Shown in pieces: positions 57,873-64,000 of a stretch of 64,000 nt of DNA. This DNA is from Ampelocalamus luodianensis (lineage: Eukaryota; Streptophyta; Magnoliopsida; Poales; Poaceae). The notes under the pieces are model-generated. The model had not been told where the DNA came from and searched no databases. It was given only the letters and a program-made list of their open reading frames with translations. The first letter of the stretch is position 1. The number at the start of each line of letters is the position of its first letter. The stretch lies in contig CM070628.1 in assembly GCA_036346255.1 (NCBI GenBank), forward strand, positions 19,979,840 to 20,043,839, read 5' to 3'. The translations under genes were made by a program, and so were the position numbers.

Positions 57873-60371
57873 ACACAGTCGAACAAGAAATGATAGCACA
57901 ACCATACAATGTCTTTCATTGAAATAATTTGAGTTGTTTACAAAAGGGGCATAAAGCCAAGAGCAAATTACAGCGGAAGCAAAAATAGCAAGGTAGACCA
58001 CACGATTCGCTCTGAGCAACCGTCGAAGGGCGTAGCCTAGTCGTCCAAGGTCTCTGACTCCTCGTAGCATTCCTCCCCTGCTCAATAATTAAATTAAGCA
58101 AAAGTGAGCACAACAACCGTGCTCGCAAGTCACACCCATCAAGTAACAGATTATAATGCATGCAAGGATATCTCAACAGACGGCTTACAGAGAGAGTTGA
58201 TTTGCATAAAGCCATGTTTCTTTCCAAATACTTGTACTAAGTTCCACAACAGTTATTCTACACTAAAATTCATTTTTTAAAAAAACTTAATTTTTATAGT
58301 CAGATAACATTCATCAACAAGTAGTGAGAGATACCCTCCAATCACAAGGCTACCAGCCCAAAACCCAAATGGATAAAGATCCAAACCATTTAATAAAGTC
58401 TTTTGAAAACAAAAATAAAATCTAACTAGGAGTGGCTTTGCCAGCATGTTCATGACCGTGGATACGACTATTCGAATAGTTTTACACTCTGCATAGGTTG
58501 TACAGCTTTACCCACACAACACGACCTCTCTAGTTTGTTTGGCATCTGTCGATACCACCGCTCACTACCTTAGGTGAGCAGTCTAGAGCTCATGAAAAGG
58601 CCTTTACAAAGCGTCATTCCACCGCAATTCCCCCTCGCTAAGGTTTCACCCCCTTTGGATAGAAACCTGCAGGGTTCAGGCCCCCTCTTGCGCTAGGTGG
58701 GAATGTAAAGAAGTAGGTCATAAAAGATCACCCACGCAACCGGATGGAACGACCACGGTGAAACATTACAAATTAGTTAGGCAGGTCCCGCCCATTCGAG
58801 ACATGTGGTAGTACGATAGGGAGTAGCAAAGGAACGTTCGAAGACCGGTCCTTAACTGACCTGGGCTACTACCAAAGAAACCCTAGGCCTCGACCATAGA
58901 AATGAATCGATCCCATGCATGAACATGCACCCATCCAAACATTCATTTCGCCCAAGTCCAAACCACTTTTTATTTCATTTAACAAGTCAAATTATTTTAT
59001 AAAATTCTATGGTAAATACAATACCATAGCAACAATTTAAATCATAGTTGAATTTGTGGCTAAATTTCCCAAATTAAATATTTTTGCAGCTAAGCTTCGA
59101 CTAAGTAGAGAGTTTTGCAACAAGTTCTAGTTCATACTAATGTACCAACTAGTTTTTACTAGGATATCAAGGATGGTCCAAATGACATTCAAGTTTGGGT
59201 GTACAAAGGAATTAGGAATAACTATCAAATTAAAACAGGGATTTAAAGTACTTGAATTGAAATAAGCATGAAGTAATAATTTAAAATAAAATTTAAATAA
59301 TTTGAAATACTGGGATTCGATACGATCAAAGGTGTAACATTCCAATTCTTGGCTTGTGTTTCAAATGTAAGAAAATGTGTAAAAATTTAAACTTTTCTTG
59401 CATCTTGTTGTTGTTTGAATGTTCTAAGAATTCTTGTAAAGGAATTATGGAAATTAAAAATCACAAGCCTCTTTTAACAAAGTCTTGACCCTTGAAAACT
59501 TTTCTAGATAATCTTGTGAACATCCTCTGGAAATATTTTTTCTTGGTGCTAGGGATGTTGTGTGACTCCTCTGAACAATTTCACAATTTTTAGAAATTTT
59601 TGAATATTTTAAGAGGTCAGTCAAACCAGTTTGATTTTGAGTCAAACCCTAGCTCAGAACCTTAGGAAATTTTTGGAGAAAAATACTTTGCATAAAAACC
59701 TCTGAAAATTTTGTACAAGGTCAATCCTAGAGTTAGCAATCTCTTGTAAAAATTTCAGAATTTTGGAGTTAGTTTGCTACCTTGAAAAATTCCCCCAAAG
59801 TTTCTATTCTAATTTCAAAACCCTAGACTATATCACTGTTGGGCTCAAGTCGGACCCAAGCCCAACCACTTGACTTGGTCGAACCCAATCAGCTAGCTGC
59901 CTCGGGCTCGCTCAAAAGGGGTGCATGTGTTTGGGCCGTTGGATCTCGCTTGAACGCTCCAGATCTCTTGTGTCGTTCGGACCGTCCAACCGTCCCATTC
60001 AATCTTAGCCATCCCTTATAAATCCAACCGCCAAGACCTCCGACTCGGGACTTTTGATTCAACCTAACCCATTCGGGTGTTTTGGCTTGGACCACTTTGG
60101 TTTTGTGTCGCTGACGGGTGGGACCACCTCTGGACCTGGTCATCTTCTTCTTCGCGGCGCGCGTGCGTCATGGCAGAGGAGGAGCAGGGCCATGTCACCT
60201 CTGTTGTGTCCTCGCCAACGACTCTTTGCCACTAAGCATTAAATGCTGACCAGCTTTCGCCCCCAAAGTCTCCTTTCTCAACTGCTCCCATCGTTTCAGC
60301 TTGCCCATGGTAGGGCCATGGACCAAGCTCACAGTAGAGCTTTGCCCTAGCCTACAATTGCTTCCTCCGGC

Positions 60372-60379
60372 TATAAATA
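60372..60379 (+). promoter_or_regulatory. TATA box of LTR F'
   Basis: TATAAATA lies inside CGGCTATAAATAGCCT, with a pyrimidine-rich CTCCTCCTTGGG and TTCAGCACCACTTC 20-45 nt downstream, where initiation is expected. It sits about 1.04 kb inside the LTR, so the transcribed R/U5 part would be near 2.4 kb. Confidence 0.65.
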
Positions 60380-61119
60380 GCCTAGAGCTCCTCCTTGGGT
60401 TCTTTTCAGCACCACTTCAACTCCTCTCTGTTCTTTGAGCTCAAACCTCAGAGAACTCTGTTCCGCCATTGTTAGCTGTGGAGGACCTCCATCGCCGATA
60501 GTGCTCCAGTGGTTCTTCACCCTTTTCTTCTGCATCTTTTGGCACCTCTCATCACCTCAAGCCTTTCCCCTAACTCAAATTTGGATTTCATTCTGAGGAA
60601 TAATCTAATTTTGAGTTTGAGCCGTTGCGGCCGAAGGTGGTCCCCTTCATCCCCAACTCCGGTAAGGACCTCTGTGCTTCAATTGCCTGCTCTTGGATCG
60701 TCTAGGAGGTCTTTTGAAGCTATCCTTACCGTTCTTTTCTGTCCATTTTGCCCAGTCTTCATCTCCGCATTGTCCTCCTTGTCGCCGGCGCTGGTTGTCG
60801 TCGCGAGCTCCCCCGTGCATCTTTGGACCTCCTCTGTGCTCAGGTAACTTCGCGGTAGTCCCTAGATGCTCGGACACCTGCTATTTTAGACCTCTACAGA
60901 GCTCCTTTCGCTTTCGTATTTGGCCGTGCTTTGCACCGCTGCTCCTTTCCGGCTCGCCGTCGTTTTAGGGCGGTTCAGCCGTTGAAAATACCCTCTGAAG
61001 GTGCGCAATGCTATTGTGTACTCGTTTCAGTCTTTGAATTGTGCCGCCGTGACCAGAGTCGTCGGCGGTGAGCTCAATTACGAGCTCTGCGGTTGTCATT
61101 GAGTTCGGCACTGTAGCAA

Positions 61120-61600
61120 GTCCTAAGACCTCTTAGGTTTAGATCGTAGCCGTTAAGACCTCTTTGGGTTAGATCTTGACCGTCCAGGACCACCCCCTGG
61201 GTAGATCTGGATCGTTCAGGACCTCACCCTCAAGACCACCCTCTCTATCGTTTTTGCAAGGACCACCCTGGGTCGTTTGCAAAAACTACCCTCAGGACCA
61301 CCCCCTGGGTCCTCTTTGCAAAAGACCACCCTAGTGGACTTGCGTAAAGATAACCTTTAGGACCTCCTCGGTAGATCTTGGCCGTTCATGACCTCCCTCT
61401 TGTAAATCTTGACCGTCCAGGACCTCCCCTCTTTTAGATCTTAATCGTTAGGATCTCCCCTAGGCAGATCTGAACTGTTCAGGACCTCCCCATGGAGATC
61501 TTAGCCGTTCAGGACCTCCTCCTGTAGGTCTTAACCGTCCAAACCTCCCCTTATAGACCTGGACCGTCAGATCTTGATCTAACGGTCTAGACCTCCTCAA
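61120..61600 (+). repeat. Degenerate tandem array in LTR F'
   Basis: About ten or more units of roughly 35-45 bp are seen, each built from AGATCTTGACCGTTCAGGAC-like and CTCCCCT-like text, with a different GGACCACCC sub-unit in the middle (61180-61340). Confidence 0.75.
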
Positions 61601-63116
61601 CACGTTAGGAGCTCTAACGTTCTAGTCCCTGTGGACCGTCCATTTTAGATCTGCGGCTCAGATCTTTTGAAACGTTCGGACCTCTCGAATGGCTCCTTTC
61701 GCTGTGGGCGATCCACCTTTGGATCAACGCTCTGGATTGATTGAGGCATTCGGAAGTCCGAATGTCACTCTCATCTCGACCGTTGATCTGGATCCAACTG
61801 CTTGGATCACGTGGGCTGTTCGCGCAAGCTGTGCTTCTGTGCGTGTGGGCCGTCCGATTCAATCTCTTCGGTCCTTGTGTTTCCACGTCACTGGTTAATA
61901 GGAAAACTCAGTTAGCTTTTATTTGTGAACCGCAAATTGCTATAAAATTTCAAAAGTGAGTAAGTAATTCAATTTAACTCCTTTTAGATGATTCAAATTT
62001 TGTTAAATCTCTGTTTAACTGAACTTTAAAATAAAAATGTGCTTGAGCACTGTTTTGTACCAGAAAATTGTATAGGTTGTTTTATCTTGTTTAACATTAA
62101 TTATTGCTCTAGAAATTCCTTTAAACTTGTAAAATGCATAAGTAATTCTCTTTAACTCCAAAGATAGTAAACTAAAGTGTGTTAGTTTCCTTTATTAATA
62201 TACTTAGGTATACAGTAGGTTTTATTTATGTCTTTGCTTCTGAGAAATGTTATGCACTAGTTTCATAACTTAGAAAAATCATAAGAAATTCATTAAAACT
62301 CCAAATGAAGTGAACCCACTTTTTCTGTTCGGATGTTATTATCTGCCTACCATAAAAATTTCATGTTCAAAACCTTTCTGGAAATTTGTGCAATAAACAG
62401 TAACAGAAAGCAATTAATTTGAATTTTCCAGCAGATTGAAATTGTTTAGGCTATAACTTTTGCATGCTTAGTCGAAATCAAGTGATTCTTGTTGCTAAAT
62501 TCATTTAAAATCATGCTCTTCCTGTTGTGTAAATTTCATGGATTTTGGATGAATTTGGATATTGAGTCTTTTTCGGTGTTCGTTGTTTTTATTGGATTTT
62601 CTCGTTCTTACGATATATTCCGAAGAATTTATTGAACCCGAGAGTAATCCCTAGCAACAAGATTGTGATCTTCAGCAAGGCAAGTAGATGTAGCATCATT
62701 TGATCATTTGAACAAAACCAAAGTGCTAGACTTGGTATTGTAAGTTGTATGGAAATGATGCATGATTTTGTAAAGATGTATGTGTGTTGCAATTCTGGGA
62801 AGCACATAGAACCATTTGGAGGTTAAGTGTTACGAGTTAAATACCCTGGGTCCTCACAAAAGGTATGACTTGCCTGGTTTGAATGCTTTAGGATCTACTT
62901 CTTCGAAGTATTTGGGTTCCCCGGAGTCGTCAAAATCTACACACGAAAATGAGCAGACTTCAAATAAACTTTAAATAAATACAAATGAAATCAAATGAAC
63001 TCCAAATTAAATAATTTTAGCGTAGATAGCTAGATCTGGAAGTTTAGATGGATTTAGAAATTTGAGTCGCTCGAATCGAAGTTCGAATGAAGGAGAACGG
63101 GCTCTTGGAAGTTTGA

Positions 63117-63450
63117 GAATTACATGGTCGGAAGAAGGTTCGACTATAGGTGGTCGGAAGGACGGATACAACTACTCGACGTGGTTGTAGGAAAGGTTCA
63201 AGAGGGATACGACTACTCAACGTGGTCGTAGGAAGAATACGACTACACAACGTGGTTGTAGAAAAGGTTCCAGAGGGATACGACTACTCAACGTGGTCGT
63301 AGGAGAAGGGGGATTCGACTACTTAACAGCGGTCAAAAGAAAAGGAAGGACTCGACTGCTCAACGCGGTCAAAAGAACAAAAAATGACTCGATGGCTCGA
63401 CGCGGTCGAAAGAACAAAAAGAGACTCGACGGCTCGACGTGGTCGAAAGA
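63117..63450. repeat. Tandem repeats in LTR F
   Basis: Repeated units of about 30-45 bp contain ACGACTACTCAACGTGGTCG and variants (ACTCGACGGCTCGACGTGGT), seven to nine copies with gradual divergence left to right. Confidence 0.75.
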
Positions 63451-63525
63451 ACAAAACAACAAAACAGGGCATAGGAAGTTGGCCCAAAGAATAAAAGAAA
63501 GCAGGGTACGGGAAACTCATTCGAA

Positions 63526-63527
<2 letters not shown>

Positions 63528-63574
<47 letters not shown>
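63528..63574. repeat. (AG)n microsatellite
   Basis: About 23 uninterrupted AG units lie in LTR F. Shorter AG runs occur at the matching place in the Gypsy LTRs (27484-27502 and 36260-36280). Confidence 0.95.
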
Positions 63575-63576
<2 letters not shown>

Positions 63577-63715
63577 CGGAGGACTTCGCGGGAAACTCGC
63601 GCCGAAGGTGAAGGAGGGCGATGATGAGCAGGTCGGCCCAGGCCCGGGGGGCGAGGAAACGCGGCGGCTCCTGCGAAACAAAACTGAAATAGAGAGAGAA
63701 GATTGCTTCAAGGAG

Positions 63716-64000
63716 TGTGAGGACCCCGATTTATTTGGCTTGTAATGCTTAGACTTCCATTGACTCTAGCATCACAAATCAAATAAACCAAGCCCCGAGA
63801 CATGTATACTTCCAAATGCGATATACACCCGTTACAAAATCACACATCAATTCCACACATCACATAACATTAATCCTAACAAAAGACATACATAATAGAG
63901 TTATTACACAAGAAGACCGACCGGCCAAACGACATCAAAGTAACATTAACAGCGGAAGCAAAAGTGCCATAAGATGGCTATAAACAAAATCAACCGGTTA
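63716..64000 (-). mobile_element. LTR G, left end only
   Basis: TGTGAGGACCCCGATTTATT matches the start form of LTR D, and ACCGACCGGCCAAA and AGCGGAAGCAAAAG recur in D and related LTRs. It is preceded by AGGAG, the presumed target site. The element runs off the window. Confidence 0.65.

Larger units (their letters stand above)
59333..62858 (+). mobile_element. Solo LTR F' (3.5 kb)
   Basis: It starts TGTAACATTCC and ends GGGTCCTCACA, with perfect AAAGG duplications (59328-59332 and 62859-62863). The ends are the inverse of LTR D (TGTGAGGACCC...GATGTTACA), so it lies in + orientation. A plant-type TATA box is at 60372 and a degenerate tandem array at about 61120-61600. No internal domain is present, so it is a solo LTR. 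The open frames at 60509-60968 lie downstream of the TATA and have no recognisable domain. Confidence 0.82.
57800..63715 (-). mobile_element. LTR F, interrupted by solo LTR F'
   Basis: It starts TGTCACAACCCGGGAG and resembles both LTR E and the Gypsy LTR. It includes the intact palindrome CTATTCGAATAG (58468-58479) and CTCTGCATAG (58487-58496) followed by GGTTGTACAGCTTTACCCAC. Removing F' rejoins GATCAAAGG to TATGACTTGCCTGG, matching the Gypsy LTR text near 26240-26270. The right part (62864-63715) has tandem repeats and an AG microsatellite. It is cut at 63716 by LTR G. Confidence 0.7.

Noticed and set aside
60509..60968. Frames of 112 and 91 codons downstream of the TATA box in LTR F'
   Set aside because: They are proline/serine-rich with no motif and lie inside an LTR; transcription is plausible but translation is unsupported.
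57795..62863. Single LTR spanning 57800-62858 with AATGG/AAAGG duplication
   Set aside because: The duplication is imperfect; a perfect AAAGG pair instead bounds 59333-62858, and healing that insertion restores LTR F.
63117..63450. Spaced repeats resembling a CRISPR array
   Set aside because: Units are contiguous and degenerate with no unique spacers; this is a plant LTR.
63293..63745. 150-codon frame, basic and glutamate/arginine-rich
   Set aside because: It is a translation of the tandem array and AG microsatellite.

Overview
The window is intergenic DNA from a plant, most likely a grass (Poaceae). I find no host gene. Almost all of it is LTR retrotransposon sequence, with two small DNA-transposon relics (hAT-like and Tourist-like MITEs) near the right side. 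The grass assignment is inferred from the Tourist-like MITE, the very long Gypsy LTRs and the extreme nesting. No single-copy gene is present to settle the species.

Layout. An old Ty1/copia element on the + strand forms the backbone: gag pieces at 1236-1713 and 7304-7474, protease at 12168-12536, integrase/RT/RNase H at 52174-55048, 3' LTR at 55049-55164. It has been split by insertions, each placed by exact 5-bp target-site duplications (TSDs): solo LTR A (1714-7298, CCAGG), solo LTR B (7475-12162, GTGTC) and solo LTR D (12537-52168, AAGAC). D contains solo LTR C (14955-40789, AGAGA) and a complete LARD-like element (41724-50834, AAAAT). C contains a second LARD-like element (18202-39342, TTGGT). 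That element contains a full-length Gypsy element (24743-36687, CTTCA) with decayed gag-pol. The deepest path is therefore copia > D > C > LARD > Gypsy, five layers.

Right of the copia LTR come a hAT-like MITE, unassigned sequence, a Tourist-like MITE and another LTR pile-up: LTR E (from 56356) cut by LTR F (from 57800), F cut by solo LTR F' (59333-62858, AAAGG) and by LTR G (from 63716, running off the window). The window opens inside an LTR of the same family as the complete Gypsy element, on the + strand (1-1230).

Beyond the catalogue, the LTRs and internal regions share structures not explained by coding: a hairpin just inside the polypurine tract in all three complete elements, a hairpin near the U5 end of many LTRs with compensatory changes, and a palindrome-containing core in otherwise divergent LTRs. 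The two LTRs of each complete element differ mainly by single-base indels and by CAG/CTG-versus-CG swaps. That pattern looks like long-read error, so many apparent frameshifts in gag-pol may not be real.
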